Source of the DNA: Advenella kashmirensis W13003
Lineage (GTDB): Bacteria; Pseudomonadota; Gammaproteobacteria; Burkholderiales; Burkholderiaceae_B
Reading direction: 5' to 3'
NCBI RefSeq assembly: GCF_000506985.1
Contig: NZ_KI650980.1
Location: 62,001-126,000, forward strand
Length of the DNA: 64,000 nt
The notes beneath the pieces are model-generated. The model searched no databases. It was given only the letters and a program-made list of their open reading frames with translations, and was not told the origin of the DNA. Each line of letters begins with the position of its first letter. The stretch's first letter is position 1. Of the stretch, positions 28,493 through 38,227 are shown in pieces. A program made the translations under genes and the position numbers.

Positions 28493-30277
28493 ATGACAGC
28501 TTCTTCCGTCGCCTCGGTGCGTCGCGATATTCCTTTGTCCTCCCCGGCGGATAAAACCGCCTGGTGCAGTGACGCGATTGCAGATACTCTGCGGGCCATG
28601 GATATTCCCTACGTGTTGTTGAATCCCGGCGCAAGTTTTCGCGGACTGCACGATAGCATCGTCAATCATCTTGGCAACGAAAGGCCGCAAATGATTGTCG
28701 TGCTACATGAAGAGCATGCTGTGGCAATCGCTCATGGCTACGCCAAAGTGGCGGGCAGGCCGCTGGCAGCAATTCTGCATAGCAACGTCGGATTAATGCA
28801 CGGCTCGATGGCCATATTCGATGCGTGGGTGGATAGGGTACCGGTCATCGTACTTGGAGCGACGGGCCCGGTCGACGCAGCCAAGCGCCGGCCCTGGATT
28901 GACTGGATTCATACCGCACAGGACCAGGCCGCGCTGGTGCGCCATTTCATCAAGTGGGATGCGCAACCCGCATCTATCGGTGCTGCACAGGAAGCCATGC
29001 TACGTGCAAACCAAATTGCGACCACTGCGCCGCAAGGGCCTGTATATATTTGTTTTGACGCCGCGCTTCAGGAGTCCAGGTTAACAGAGAAGGCTTTCAT
29101 GCCCGAGCTGTCACGCTACCGCGCGCCACCTTCGGCACGACCCGCCGACAAGTTGATTCTTCAGGCCGCAGCACTGCTCTCGAAAGCGCAGCGACCCGTT
29201 ATCCTGGCGGGTCGGGTCAGCCGGGATGAGATGGGATGGCGTCAGCGCATCCAACTGGCTGAAACATTGAACGCTGAAGTGCTGACTGATCTGAAAGTAG
29301 GGTGTGCGTTTCCGACCGACCATGCGCTGCATGCGGCGCCGGCAGGGCATTTCCTGAATCCCGCGGCAAAGCAGGTCCTGCGCAGTGCCGACGTGGTGCT
29401 GAGCCTTGATTGGCTGGATTTGGCAGGCACGCTGAAGCAAGCCTGGGAAGGTGAGGTGGTCGGCAGCACGATCATCCAGGTTTCGGTAGATCACTATAGT
29501 CATAACGGCTGGAGCATGGATCATCAAGGCCTGCCGCCGGTTGACCTCTTTCTGCTGAGCGAGCCGGAGCCGGCAGTCGAGTTGCTTAATCTGCATGTCA
29601 AGCCTCGTTCCTCCAGGGTGCAAAACCGTCTGCCGAAGCCGGCTATGGATGTGCCGGCGCACGGAGCGTTGACGGTTCCCATATTGGCTGGTGTTTTGCG
29701 GCGCGCTATCGGCGGACAGAAGACCTGCCTGATGCGTCTTCCGCTGAGCTGGAGCGGTGATCTGTGGGACTTCCGGCATCCGCTTGATTTCCTTGGATAT
29801 GACGGCGGTGGCGGCATCGGTTCCGGGCCGGGCATGGCAATCGGGTCGGCGTTGGCGCTAAAAGGCACTGATCGCCTGCCTGTGGCAGTAATCGGCGACG
29901 GCGATTATCTGATGGGTGTCAATGCGCTCTGGACTGCGGCGAATGCGCAAATTCCCATGCTCATGATCGTATGCAACAACCGTTCTTTCTTCAACGATGA
30001 AGTTCATCAGGAACGCGTTGCCGGCCAACGCAATCGCCCCACGGAAAATCGCTGGATAGGTCAACGTATTACCAATCCTGCCCCAGATCTGGCATCAATG
30101 GCGCGGGCGCAGGGCTGGACGGCATTTGGACCGATCGAAGATGCCGGCGAGTTCGCGCAGCTGCTTCCGGGTGCAATCGCGGCCGTCAAAAACGGGTCCA
30201 TGGTCGTGATCGACGTGGTGGTGCAAGCCGGATACAGCCCGTCAATGACCGCGGGCCTGACCCGTTCGGACGACTAG
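28493..30277 (+). CDS. ThDP-dependent enzyme, benzoylformate decarboxylase/acetolactate synthase-like
   Basis: 594 residues from the ATG at 28493, which has TTGGAG upstream. N-terminal PYR domain with LHEEHAVAIAHGYAK, where the Glu activates the cofactor, then a central domain and a PP domain with the metal/diphosphate motif GDGDYLMG...NN (from about residue 467). ILHSNVG aligns with the segment that holds His70 of benzoylformate decarboxylase. With the following aldehyde dehydrogenase it makes a plausible 2-oxo acid to aldehyde to acid route, as in mandelate catabolism. The acetolactate synthase or oxalyl-CoA type cannot be excluded. Confidence 0.78.
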   Translation: MTASSVASVRRDIPLSSPADKTAWCSDAIADTLRAMDIPYVLLNPGASFRGLHDSIVNHLGNERPQMIVVLHEEHAVAIAHGYAKVAGRPLAAILHSNVGLMHGSMAIFDAWVDRVPVIVLGATGPVDAAKRRPWIDWIHTAQDQAALVRHFIKWDAQPASIGAAQEAMLRANQIATTAPQGPVYICFDAALQESRLTEKAFMPELSRYRAPPSARPADKLILQAAALLSKAQRPVILAGRVSRDEMGWRQRIQLAETLNAEVLTDLKVGCAFPTDHALHAAPAGHFLNPAAKQVLRSADVVLSLDWLDLAGTLKQAWEGEVVGSTIIQVSVDHYSHNGWSMDHQGLPPVDLFLLSEPEPAVELLNLHVKPRSSRVQNRLPKPAMDVPAHGALTVPILAGVLRRAIGGQKTCLMRLPLSWSGDLWDFRHPLDFLGYDGGGGIGSGPGMAIGSALALKGTDRLPVAVIGDGDYLMGVNALWTAANAQIPMLMIVCNNRSFFNDEVHQERVAGQRNRPTENRWIGQRITNPAPDLASMARAQGWTAFGPIEDAGEFAQLLPGAIAAVKNGSMVVIDVVVQAGYSPSMTAGLTRSDD

Positions 30278-30319
30278 CCGCCTCGGTTATCTACTTATCC
30301 ATATCCAAGGAAATGTCAA

Positions 30320-31792
30320 ATGCGAACCCATGAAATCCCTGATGGTATCCTGCCTCGGCAGCGTGGCCTTTACTACGGCGGCGCCTGGCACGAACCTTTA
30401 GCAGGCATGTATGCCGAAACCATTAACCCAAGCTACAATGAGCCCATTGCAAGCGCGCCAGTCGCCGACACGGGTGATGTTGATGCCGCAGTCCAGGCAG
30501 CGCACAAAGCCTTTCCCGGCTGGGCATCGACCCTGCCCGCAGCGCGCGGCCGGTTTCTTCGTGAGGCCGCTGCCGTGTTGCGCAAACATGCCATGCCGCT
30601 TGCGCAGCTGGATGCGTTGAATAATGGCAATCCGGTTTCCGCTCTGGCGAATGACGCTGTGTTTGCCGCCGACTGTCTGGAGTACTTTGCTGGCCTGGCG
30701 ACGGAAATAAAAGGCGAAACCATCCCTATGGGCGATGGCAATCTGAACTACACGCTGCAGGAGCCGCTAGGCGTGATCGCCCGCATCGTTGCGTACAACC
30801 ATCCATTAATGTTCGCGGCCGCGCGCCTGGCGGCACCATTGGCTGCGGGTAATACCGTCGTTGTGAAAGCGCCGGATCAGGCGCCCCTGTCCATTCTGCG
30901 ACTTGCGGAGCTTATCGGTGATGTATTTCCGCCAGGGGTGGTCGCCTTTCTATGTGGTGGGAGCGAATGCGGCGAGGCGATGGGGAAACATCCACTTGTG
31001 AGGAAAATTACCTTGATTGGCGGTGTGCCCACAGGTAAGGCCGTCATGCGCAGCGCCTCTGATGGCCTGAAACCCGTGTTGCTCGAGCTGGGTGGAAAAA
31101 ATGCGCTCATTGCTTATCCCGATGCCGATATAGAGCGCCTGGTCGACGGTATTATTGGCGGCATGAATTTTACCTGGTCAGGGCAGAGTTGCGGGTCCAC
31201 GAGCAGGGTTTTTTTGCATGAATCCATTCATGATCAGGTTTTGAAGAAAGTGGTTGATCTGCTGCCTCGGCGGCACAAGCCGGGTATTCCAACTGATCCG
31301 GCGACCACAATGGGATCACTCGTGAGTCGGGCGCAGCTTGAAAAGGTGGAACGCTATGTCGGGGTTGGCCAGGAAGAGGGGGGACGGCTGGTGTGTGGGG
31401 GTAAACGGCCAGCCGATCCATCACTGAAAGATGGCTTCTTCTATGAGGCCACGGTCTTTGCTGACATGCAGCCACATATGCGTCTGGCCCGGGAAGAGGT
31501 TTTCGGACCCGTCATGTCCGTTTTTAAATGGGAAAATGAAAATACATTATTCGAACAGGTGAACGGCGTGGATTTTGGCCTTACCGGCTCGGTCTGGACG
31601 AAGGACCTCAACACAGCACACCGTGCAGCCAGACGGCTTAATACCGGCTATGTCTGGATCAACAATTCCAGTCAGCACTTCATGGGAGCGCCGTTCGGTG
31701 GTGTGAAACAATCGGGCATTGGACGCGAAGAGTGCTTTGCCGAGTTGCTGGAGTTTACTTACACGAAGAATGTGAATCTGAAGTTCGGTTGA
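30320..31792 (+). CDS. NAD(P)-dependent aldehyde dehydrogenase
   Basis: 490 residues of the ALDH superfamily. The catalytic cysteine is Cys291 (GQSCGS), the general-base glutamate is in LELGGKN (around 256), and the cofactor pocket has AYNHPLMFAAARLAAPLAAGN. The C-terminal FGGVKQSGIGRE is typical of betaine-aldehyde and aromatic-aldehyde dehydrogenases. It follows the ThDP enzyme by about 40 bp with AAGGAAA before the ATG, and probably oxidises the aldehyde that enzyme releases. Confidence 0.9.
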   Translation: MRTHEIPDGILPRQRGLYYGGAWHEPLAGMYAETINPSYNEPIASAPVADTGDVDAAVQAAHKAFPGWASTLPAARGRFLREAAAVLRKHAMPLAQLDALNNGNPVSALANDAVFAADCLEYFAGLATEIKGETIPMGDGNLNYTLQEPLGVIARIVAYNHPLMFAAARLAAPLAAGNTVVVKAPDQAPLSILRLAELIGDVFPPGVVAFLCGGSECGEAMGKHPLVRKITLIGGVPTGKAVMRSASDGLKPVLLELGGKNALIAYPDADIERLVDGIIGGMNFTWSGQSCGSTSRVFLHESIHDQVLKKVVDLLPRRHKPGIPTDPATTMGSLVSRAQLEKVERYVGVGQEEGGRLVCGGKRPADPSLKDGFFYEATVFADMQPHMRLAREEVFGPVMSVFKWENENTLFEQVNGVDFGLTGSVWTKDLNTAHRAARRLNTGYVWINNSSQHFMGAPFGGVKQSGIGREECFAELLEFTYTKNVNLKFG

Positions 31793-31800
31793 TTAATATC

Positions 31801-31831
31801 GGCCCAGTCTTTGTATATCCGGGACTGGGCC
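31801..31831. terminator. Hairpin between convergent aldehyde dehydrogenase and decarboxylase genes
   Basis: GGCCCAGTC (31801-31809) and GACTGGGCC (31823-31831) make a perfect, GC-rich 9-bp stem with a 13-base loop. No U-run follows on either strand. Located in the 73-bp gap between convergent genes, it resembles the hairpins at 13647 and 47332 in function. Confidence 0.55.
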
Positions 31832-31865
31832 CCGGGCAACTTCACACAGGTTCTCTGCGATGGCA

Positions 31866-32855
31866 CTATATCTTCATGGTTTCATAGGTTGCCGGATGAA
31901 ACAGTTCATCTACCCCCATCAGGCGCTTGGACAAACCCTGGCTATGGTGGTGACGTACAAATGTTTCCAGCGTTGAGCGGTTGGGTGACACACCATATGA
32001 CCAGTAGTCCTCGCCCATTAATTGCCTGGCTGCTTTTAACTGTTCCTCTACAAAGGGCAGGGTGACTTTGGTTGCCGACGTATCGGCCAGTTTATCCAGC
32101 GCGTAAGCCTTGGAACTCTCGAAGGCTTTAAGAACGGCTGCCGGCAACCAGGGGTGTTGCTCGGCAAGTCGCTTGCGTACGCCGACAACATGCATGATCG
32201 GAAAAACGCCGGAACGCTTATAGTAGTCTTTTGCTACTATCGTTGGGTCTGGAAACAGCCAGCCTACATTGGGGTTGTGTCTTGCCGCGCCGCCAGGAGG
32301 TCGCGGTCCGATAAATCCCTCTATCTCGCCACGGTCCAGCATGTCCGAAATTGTTACTCCGTCCGGTGCATTTTCAAGTCGAATATCGGATGGCAGTGCA
32401 AGCTTGATTTTTTCGGGCCGGCCGGGTTCGTCGATCCCCCCGCGCACCCAAATCACGTCCGACGGTTTTACGCCATAGTCGTCCTGAAGCAACGCGCGAG
32501 CCCAGACATTGGCAGTCAGCTGGTATTCGGGCAAACCGATACGACAGCCTTTCAAGTCCTCGGGGCGCTTGATTTTGTCAGTGCGTACATATATGGATGT
32601 GTGTCGAAAGGCGCGCGACAAGAACACCGGCACAGCGACATACTCGTTTTGCCCCTGCGATGCTTTGACCAGATAACTGGAAAACGACATTTCCGTGATG
32701 TCGAACTCCGCGTTTCTGAAGGCCCTGAAAAACATTTCTTCCGGCGCCAATGTCATATAAACAGGGTCAACACCATCAATTTGTACTTTTCCATCCAGCA
32801 GGGCGCGGGTACGGTCATAATCACCAACGGCTACGGATAATTGTAATTTGTTCAA
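31866..32855 (-). CDS. pht5: 4,5-dihydroxyphthalate decarboxylase
   Basis: 329 residues, the length of Pht5/OphC. The fold is that of periplasmic binding proteins without a signal peptide (NKLQLSVAVGDYDRTRALLDG at the start), with ITEMSFSSYLVKASQG and GEIEGFIGPRPPG further on. It removes one carboxyl group from 4,5-dihydroxyphthalate to give protocatechuate, which feeds PcaHG. It follows the phthalate oxygenase by 16 bp on the same strand. A metal-binding role for its histidines cannot be judged by eye. Confidence 0.88.
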   Translation of the reverse strand: MNKLQLSVAVGDYDRTRALLDGKVQIDGVDPVYMTLAPEEMFFRAFRNAEFDITEMSFSSYLVKASQGQNEYVAVPVFLSRAFRHTSIYVRTDKIKRPEDLKGCRIGLPEYQLTANVWARALLQDDYGVKPSDVIWVRGGIDEPGRPEKIKLALPSDIRLENAPDGVTISDMLDRGEIEGFIGPRPPGGAARHNPNVGWLFPDPTIVAKDYYKRSGVFPIMHVVGVRKRLAEQHPWLPAAVLKAFESSKAYALDKLADTSATKVTLPFVEEQLKAARQLMGEDYWSYGVSPNRSTLETFVRHHHSQGLSKRLMGVDELFHPATYETMKI

Positions 32856-32871
32856 AATATATTCCTTTTAA

Positions 32872-34188
32872 TTAGCGGTTGTCTACGTTGTAGGAAGGCT
32901 CAAGAGCGGGCTCGTGTTCGTCCCACACATATTTGATGTCGACAGTTTTCCAGTCTGCCGTTTTCGGAATAATGGCCTGAAACGCACACACCTCGGGTGT
33001 TATGCAGGTATCCCCGGTCCCGATAGCCGGTTGCCCTGCCTGAAAGGCCTTGACAGCTTCCAGCATACGCCGGCGAAATTCCACAATTGCCAGGTCGCTG
33101 GCGCCAAGGCGTTCCTCGGCCCGGTTGGCAATCGGCCCCATCGTGACCCACATGGCGATGTCCTGATTCGGAAAGCCGGTAATTCCTGTGAAATTGCCGG
33201 CTTTCATTGCGTCGCGGTTCTGCCAGAATTTGTTTTCCCGGTTGCGCAGTGGTACGTAATTTTCATCCAGGTCAACGCCTACGCGCTGCCCCAGAAACGA
33301 CCTCCAGGACTCTGTATCCGGTGTCGTCGCAGGATGCCCCCAGGCGATGAAGTAGAATGCGGTCGTGGTGTCATCCACAGGCACATTGATGTTCGCCACG
33401 TTATAAAGATTATTGGGCGGAATTAATGCGGTGGAAGGAGCCACGAATACCGTGGAACGAACATAGTCATTCGCCATCGAGTTTGTAATGGGCCGGCGCA
33501 GGGCTGCGTATCTGAATCCGTAAGGTGTATTGTCAATTTGAAGGCGAGGGGCTTTATCTGTTGAAGGACGCAACCAGGTTTTGTCCGTTGCCTTGGCGCT
33601 ATCGACTCGCGCGGGAACCATGTCGGACGAATGCAGGCTTGAGCTATGCGCCGAGTCAATCGCTCCCTCTAAAATCTGGGCCCAGTTGCATGGAATAATC
33701 GCCTTGGCGATCGTGACCGTGACGTTTTCGTTCGGGGCCCAGACCGGCGGCCTGAAGTCCGGCATGGTCTCAATCGGTCCCATATATGCCCAGACAAATC
33801 CTCCCCATTCTTTTGTCGGATAGGCCAGGTGTTTTACCTTATCTTTAAAGCAGCTGGAAGGAGGTTCGGAGACCATTTCCAGCACCTGCCCCTTTGTATT
33901 CATTTTCCAGCCATGATACAGGCAGCGCAATCCGCCTTCTTCGTTACGGCCAAACACTAACGATGCCCGCCGATGTGGGCAGTACTCATCCATAACCCCG
34001 ACCTGACCTTGCGTATCGCGAAAGACAACCAGATCTTCTCCAAATAAACGCGCCTTGACCGGTGCGCCGTCGGGGTCGCTGACTTCTTCAATTAAACAGA
34101 CGGGAGTCCAATGGCGTCGCATTAACTGCCCCATTGGCGCATCCCCGACGACGCGGCATAACAAATCATTGTCTTCTGAGCTAAGCAT
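32872..34188 (-). CDS. pht3: Phthalate 4,5-dioxygenase oxygenase component
   Basis: 438 residues from the ATG at 34188, eight bases after GAGG; eight codons upstream in frame are not needed. Rieske ligands Cys70, His72, Cys89, His92; iron ligands Asp178, His181, His186. It hydroxylates phthalate at carbons 4 and 5. This class works without a beta subunit and takes electrons from an FMN/ferredoxin reductase, encoded here by the divergent gene at 35401. The Rieske protein at 267 is its close relative. Confidence 0.9.
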   Translation of the reverse strand: MLSSEDNDLLCRVVGDAPMGQLMRRHWTPVCLIEEVSDPDGAPVKARLFGEDLVVFRDTQGQVGVMDEYCPHRRASLVFGRNEEGGLRCLYHGWKMNTKGQVLEMVSEPPSSCFKDKVKHLAYPTKEWGGFVWAYMGPIETMPDFRPPVWAPNENVTVTIAKAIIPCNWAQILEGAIDSAHSSSLHSSDMVPARVDSAKATDKTWLRPSTDKAPRLQIDNTPYGFRYAALRRPITNSMANDYVRSTVFVAPSTALIPPNNLYNVANINVPVDDTTTAFYFIAWGHPATTPDTESWRSFLGQRVGVDLDENYVPLRNRENKFWQNRDAMKAGNFTGITGFPNQDIAMWVTMGPIANRAEERLGASDLAIVEFRRRMLEAVKAFQAGQPAIGTGDTCITPEVCAFQAIIPKTADWKTVDIKYVWDEHEPALEPSYNVDNR

Positions 34189-34224
34189 AATATAAACCTC
34201 TGTTAAATCCAAAAATTACATTTG

Positions 34225-35217
34225 CTAATCAATGGAGATTTTTGCATGTTCAATCGCCTTTAAATAACGATCGGATTCTTCTCTGGTATTGGCGCCGTAC
34301 GCCTTCGCGTCGCCGCCCACTGCTTCAATTCCCAGCGTGGCCATGTGCTGTTTAAATGCCGGTACTTTGGCAATCTCAGCAACAGCCGAGCCGATTTTCC
34401 GGACAACGGATTCAGGGCTGCCTGTGCGGGCAAGAATGCCCACGGAGACCGCGAAGCCGTAATTTGGAACCACCTCGGAAATGGTAGGAATGTCTTTGTC
34501 CAGTTCGCTTCTATGTAACGAGTTGGATGCCAGGATTCTGACTTTGCCCTGTTCAACATACCCTTTGAGGGAAGGCAGAGCAGCAAATGCGACCTGAATC
34601 TGGTTACCGACTAATGCCGGAATAGACTGGCTGGATCCACGGTACGGAACATGGGTCAAATTCAGACCCAGCTCTGACTTCAACGCCTCCATGGCTAAAT
34701 GGTGGGTACTTCCGACGCCGGATGAGCCATAACTGTATTTATTCGGATTGGCTTTGACCAGATCTATGAACTGTTGAAGCGTCGTGACGTTCAGCGAGCT
34801 ATGTACCGCCAAAAACAGGGGGGATGTCGCGATCAAAGATACAGGTACAAAGTCTTTGAACGGATCATAAGAAAGATTTTTGTAGATATGTGGATTGATG
34901 GAAATCATCGATCCGTCCGTGACCAGGAAGGTATAACCGTCGGCGGGGTTGTTTTTGATTGTATTGGCAGCGACCACGCCATTGGCCCCGGGCTTGTTTT
35001 CCACCACAACTGATTGATTTAGTTTCTTGCCCAACGCTTCGGCGACCAGGCGGGCAACCGTATCAGGTAAGCCGCCAGGGGAGTACGGTACAACAAACGT
35101 GATTGGCCTGACGGGATATTCCGCAGCGACGCTGGAAGCGGACAAACCCATCGCCAGGCTACCCGCTGCAATGCCGATACAGGACCGAAAAAGCGAATTA
35201 AATATTTTGAAATACAT
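34225..35217 (-). CDS. Bug/TctC-family periplasmic solute-binding protein of the phthalate operon
   Basis: 330 residues with a strong AGGAGG before the ATG at 35217. The Sec signal ends near SSVAA. NKPGANGVV and NPADGYTFLV are the family loops, the latter with an Ala insertion-like change from KPDGYT. First gene of the minus-strand half of the phthalate locus. Phthalate is the obvious ligand candidate, in the way TphC binds terephthalate; this is inference from position. Confidence 0.88.
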   Translation of the reverse strand: MYFKIFNSLFRSCIGIAAGSLAMGLSASSVAAEYPVRPITFVVPYSPGGLPDTVARLVAEALGKKLNQSVVVENKPGANGVVAANTIKNNPADGYTFLVTDGSMISINPHIYKNLSYDPFKDFVPVSLIATSPLFLAVHSSLNVTTLQQFIDLVKANPNKYSYGSSGVGSTHHLAMEALKSELGLNLTHVPYRGSSQSIPALVGNQIQVAFAALPSLKGYVEQGKVRILASNSLHRSELDKDIPTISEVVPNYGFAVSVGILARTGSPESVVRKIGSAVAEIAKVPAFKQHMATLGIEAVGGDAKAYGANTREESDRYLKAIEHAKISID

Positions 35218-35288
35218 TGTATTGCCTCCTTTAATTTAACTTAAATGCAGCCGTTGAAGCTGATTAATCATGGATATAAATCATTTAA

Positions 35289-35338
35289 GTTAGTCATCTA
35301 ACAATTATTGCTTGCCAAAATATTATTAGATATCTAAT
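35289..35338. promoter_or_regulatory. Two palindromes in the divergent phthalate promoter region
   Basis: ATTAGATATCTAAT (35325-35338) is a perfect 14-bp palindrome. GTTAG-TCAT-CTAAC (35289-35302) is a second dyad sharing the TTAG/CTAA arms, 36 bp away. Both lie in the 183-bp AT-rich gap between the binding-protein gene and the reductase gene. They are likely operators of the MarR regulator encoded at 37673, which would control both halves of the pathway. Confidence 0.65.
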
Positions 35339-35400
35339 ATTATTGCAATCTCTTTTTTCTGAAAATCAAAGCAGTATTCATAAATTGTGATAGGACAATC

Positions 35401-36360
35401 ATGAGCACACATGAACTCACGTTGAAGTTGTACGTTGCCGGCAAGCAAGAAATCGCTAATGGGATTTTTGAATTTGAATTGCGCGATTCTGAAAATCAGC
35501 CGCTACCTGCGTTTACTCCAGGATCCCATATTTCAGTGAGAACGCCATCGGGAATAGTCAACAAATATTCACTAAGTAATAGTCCGTTAGAGTCGGATCG
35601 TTATGTCATTGCTGTAAAAAGGGATGAGCATGGCCGGGGAGGATCAGTCAGCATGGCGGACGACGTGGTGCAGGGGATGCAACTGAGCGTGTCGCTGCCT
35701 GAAAATGCGTTTGAACTAACGGACAAGAGGAAAAACTATATTTTTATCGCGGGAGGAATCGGCATAACGCCTATCTTCTCCATGATCCAGTACTTGCTCG
35801 GCACCGGAGTAGAAACATTCCGGCTCTATTATTTGACACGTAACGCGCGATCCACAGCGTACCTGGATAAGTTGAGCGCTCCGACGATGCAAGGTCGTGT
35901 CCTTATCCACCACGACGATGGCGAGCTTGAGAACTGCTACGACCTTTGGCCGGTGCTGGAAAATCCAGGCAATACGCAAATTTATTGCTGCGGACCGCGG
36001 GCTTTGATGGAAGAAGTGAAAGATATGACGGGGCATTGGCCCGCCGGAGGCGTCGTATTTGAAAGCTTCGGGGTGGAAGCCAAACAGGCAAAGAACAATG
36101 TACCTTTTGCTGTCATTTTGCAAAGGAGCGGTAAGACTGTTCAGGTGGATGAAAAAACCACCATTCTGGATGCGCTTGCCAAAAGCGGCGTCATTGTGCC
36201 CAGTTCCTGTGAAAGCGGGACCTGCGGAACCTGTAAAACAGGCCTCATTTCGGGCGATGTGGATCACCGGGACATGGTGTTGGACGAAAGCGAACATACA
36301 TGCAAGATTATGGTGTGTGTCTCGCGTGCCAAAAGTGGCAATCTCGTTTTGGATCTATAA
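35401..36360 (+). CDS. pht2: Phthalate 4,5-dioxygenase reductase
   Basis: 319 residues in the order flavin, NADH, ferredoxin: an FMN domain (FTPGSHISVRTPSGIVNKYSLSN), an NADH domain (YIFIAGGIGITPIFSMI) and a C-terminal plant-type [2Fe-2S] domain (CESGTCGTCKTG and CVSRAKSG). This is the phthalate dioxygenase reductase/VanB architecture, opposite in domain order to TphA1. It reduces the oxygenase encoded at 32872 and starts the plus-strand half of the locus. Confidence 0.9.
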   Translation: MSTHELTLKLYVAGKQEIANGIFEFELRDSENQPLPAFTPGSHISVRTPSGIVNKYSLSNSPLESDRYVIAVKRDEHGRGGSVSMADDVVQGMQLSVSLPENAFELTDKRKNYIFIAGGIGITPIFSMIQYLLGTGVETFRLYYLTRNARSTAYLDKLSAPTMQGRVLIHHDDGELENCYDLWPVLENPGNTQIYCCGPRALMEEVKDMTGHWPAGGVVFESFGVEAKQAKNNVPFAVILQRSGKTVQVDEKTTILDALAKSGVIVPSSCESGTCGTCKTGLISGDVDHRDMVLDESEHTCKIMVCVSRAKSGNLVLDL

Positions 36361-36438
36361 CCTTCGCGTGTCATTCATGTTGAATCTATGCTACCTCGCT
36401 CGAGCATGAGTGGCGAAAAACTATCAGGAGAGAACAAT

Positions 36439-37626
36439 ATGGGCAAAAATGCCATCGGGCTGGGCGTCGTAGGGCTGGGGCGGGCATTCACACTGATGCT
36501 GCCGACGTTTACGCAGGACGAACGTATCAGGCTTGTCGCGGGAACAGATCCTCGCGAGTCTGCACGGTTAATGTTCAGTAAGGATTTCAATGCAAATGCC
36601 TACTCAACGATTGACGAACTATGTGCAGACCCGGCTGTCGAGGTTGTTTACATCGCTTCGCCTCATCAGTTTCACGCCGCGCATGTACGCATCGCAGCCG
36701 CCGCGGGTAAGCATATACTGGTCGAAAAGCCATTAGCCATCGATATTGAGGATTGCACTGCGATCGTCAACGCTATTGATGCCTCATCGGTCGGGTTGAT
36801 TGTGGGTCACTCCCATAGTTTCAATGGTCCTGTCCTGCATGCCAGGCGTCTATTGCAATCGGGAGAGTTTGGCGCCGTGCATATGCTGAACTCATTGAAT
36901 TACACCGATTTTTTATATCGCCCGCGCAGACCCGAAGAGCTGGATACCCGTCTGGGCGGTGGCGTCGTTTTTAGCCAGGCAGCACACCAAATTGATATTA
37001 TCCGTCTGTTGGGAGGCGGATTGGTTCAATCTGTGCGAGCCTGTACAGGGCAATGGGATCCCGGCCGACCGACCGAAAGCGCATATAGCGCATTGCTGAC
37101 TTTCGATAATGGCGCATTCGCCTCCGTTACATACAGTGGCTATGGCCATTACGATAGCGATGAACTCCTGGGCAATATCGGCGAAATGGGTATAGAAAAA
37201 AATGCTGCCGGTTACGGAGCGGCACGAAAAAAGCTGGCGCAAATCAGTTCGCCTGCGGCAGAAGCGACACTTAAGGCGGCTGGCAACTACGGAGGCGCAA
37301 ACTACCAGTTTAAACCTGCAAATCCTGCCCGCTTTCATCAGCATTTCGGGCATTTGGTCGTGTCGGCATCCAACGCCGATCTGCGGCTGACGCCCGAAGG
37401 AGTGGTAATATATAGCGACGAAAAACGCTACCTTCTGCCCACGCCAAAGAGTCGTGTACCTCGTGCTGAAGTGATCGACGAAGTGTGGAATGTCGTTCGC
37501 GATAATGCTGCGCCGACCCATGGCGCTGCCTGGGCGCGGGCCACAACAGAAGTTTGCCTAGCTATATTAAAATCTGCCGAAACCGGGACCGATATAAAAA
37601 TGCAGTTCCAGGTTCGACCATCTTAA
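36439..37626 (+). CDS. pht4: Phthalate 4,5-cis-dihydrodiol dehydrogenase (Gfo/Idh/MocA family)
   Basis: 395 residues from the ATG at 36439 behind CAGGAGAG; a start 17 codons earlier would run through that site. NAD-binding Rossmann motif GLGVVGLGRAF at the N-terminus, EKPLAI (about residues 97-102) and the Gfo/Idh/MocA C-terminal sheet with GGGVVFSQAAHQIDIIRLL. Pht4/OphB is known to belong to this family and to oxidise the 4,5-dihydrodiol to 4,5-dihydroxyphthalate. Its place between reductase and regulator supports the call. Confidence 0.88.
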   Translation: MGKNAIGLGVVGLGRAFTLMLPTFTQDERIRLVAGTDPRESARLMFSKDFNANAYSTIDELCADPAVEVVYIASPHQFHAAHVRIAAAAGKHILVEKPLAIDIEDCTAIVNAIDASSVGLIVGHSHSFNGPVLHARRLLQSGEFGAVHMLNSLNYTDFLYRPRRPEELDTRLGGGVVFSQAAHQIDIIRLLGGGLVQSVRACTGQWDPGRPTESAYSALLTFDNGAFASVTYSGYGHYDSDELLGNIGEMGIEKNAAGYGAARKKLAQISSPAAEATLKAAGNYGGANYQFKPANPARFHQHFGHLVVSASNADLRLTPEGVVIYSDEKRYLLPTPKSRVPRAEVIDEVWNVVRDNAAPTHGAAWARATTEVCLAILKSAETGTDIKMQFQVRPS

Positions 37627-37672
37627 GCTGCCGTGAGTCATAGCCGCCAATATTTATTGAGGTAATATCAAG

Positions 37673-38227
37673 TTGTCCGATAATAGATCCAAACCAAGCA
37701 CTACATTCGACAAGAAAAGCTGGCGTGATATGATCCCCGATGATCGCCTGGCGCATTTAGTTCAAGATGCGCGGCGCGGCATGGAGCGAGCCCTGCAGAT
37801 CAGGCTGATCGAGCATTCCATTGCATTTGGGCATTGGTCGTTTTTGCGAATATTGTGGGAGCATGACGGCCTGACTCAACGCGAGCTTAGCGAAATAGCA
37901 GGGGTAACTGCTCCCACCACGTCGTCGGCCATGAACGCCATTGAATCCCTGGGCTATGTCAAGCGGATGCAAAAGGTGCACAACAAAAAAAACGTCTATG
38001 TCTACCTGACTAAGTCAGGGAAGGCTTTAAAAGAAAAATTGCTGCCGCTGGCTGAAGAAGTCAACGCCATCGCTATTGACGGCCTAGATCCGGAAGAAGT
38101 CAGGATTGCCCGCAAAGTGCTGCTGAAAATCATCGGCAATCTTGTTGTCGACGAACAAAATTTGCTGTTGACAGAAAATAAGCGGCTGCCATCGAAACGT
38201 GAATTAGGGCGTTTGACAAGTGTTTAG
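37673..38227 (+). CDS. MarR-family regulator of the phthalate genes
   Basis: 184 residues from a TTG at 37673 with GAGG upstream; no better ATG occurs before the fold begins. The winged helix shows LRILWEHDGLTQRELSEIAGVTAPTTSSAMNAIESLGYV and the wing VYVYLTKSGKALK. The last gene in the plus-strand set, probably a repressor released by phthalate or a pathway intermediate, acting at the palindromes near 35300. The effector is not known. Confidence 0.85.
   Translation: MSDNRSKPSTTFDKKSWRDMIPDDRLAHLVQDARRGMERALQIRLIEHSIAFGHWSFLRILWEHDGLTQRELSEIAGVTAPTTSSAMNAIESLGYVKRMQKVHNKKNVYVYLTKSGKALKEKLLPLAEEVNAIAIDGLDPEEVRIARKVLLKIIGNLVVDEQNLLLTENKRLPSKRELGRLTSV

Noticed and set aside
31866-32855. Periplasmic ABC substrate-binding protein
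   Set aside because: The fold is similar, but there is no signal peptide, and length and sequence match 4,5-dihydroxyphthalate decarboxylase beside the phthalate oxygenase.
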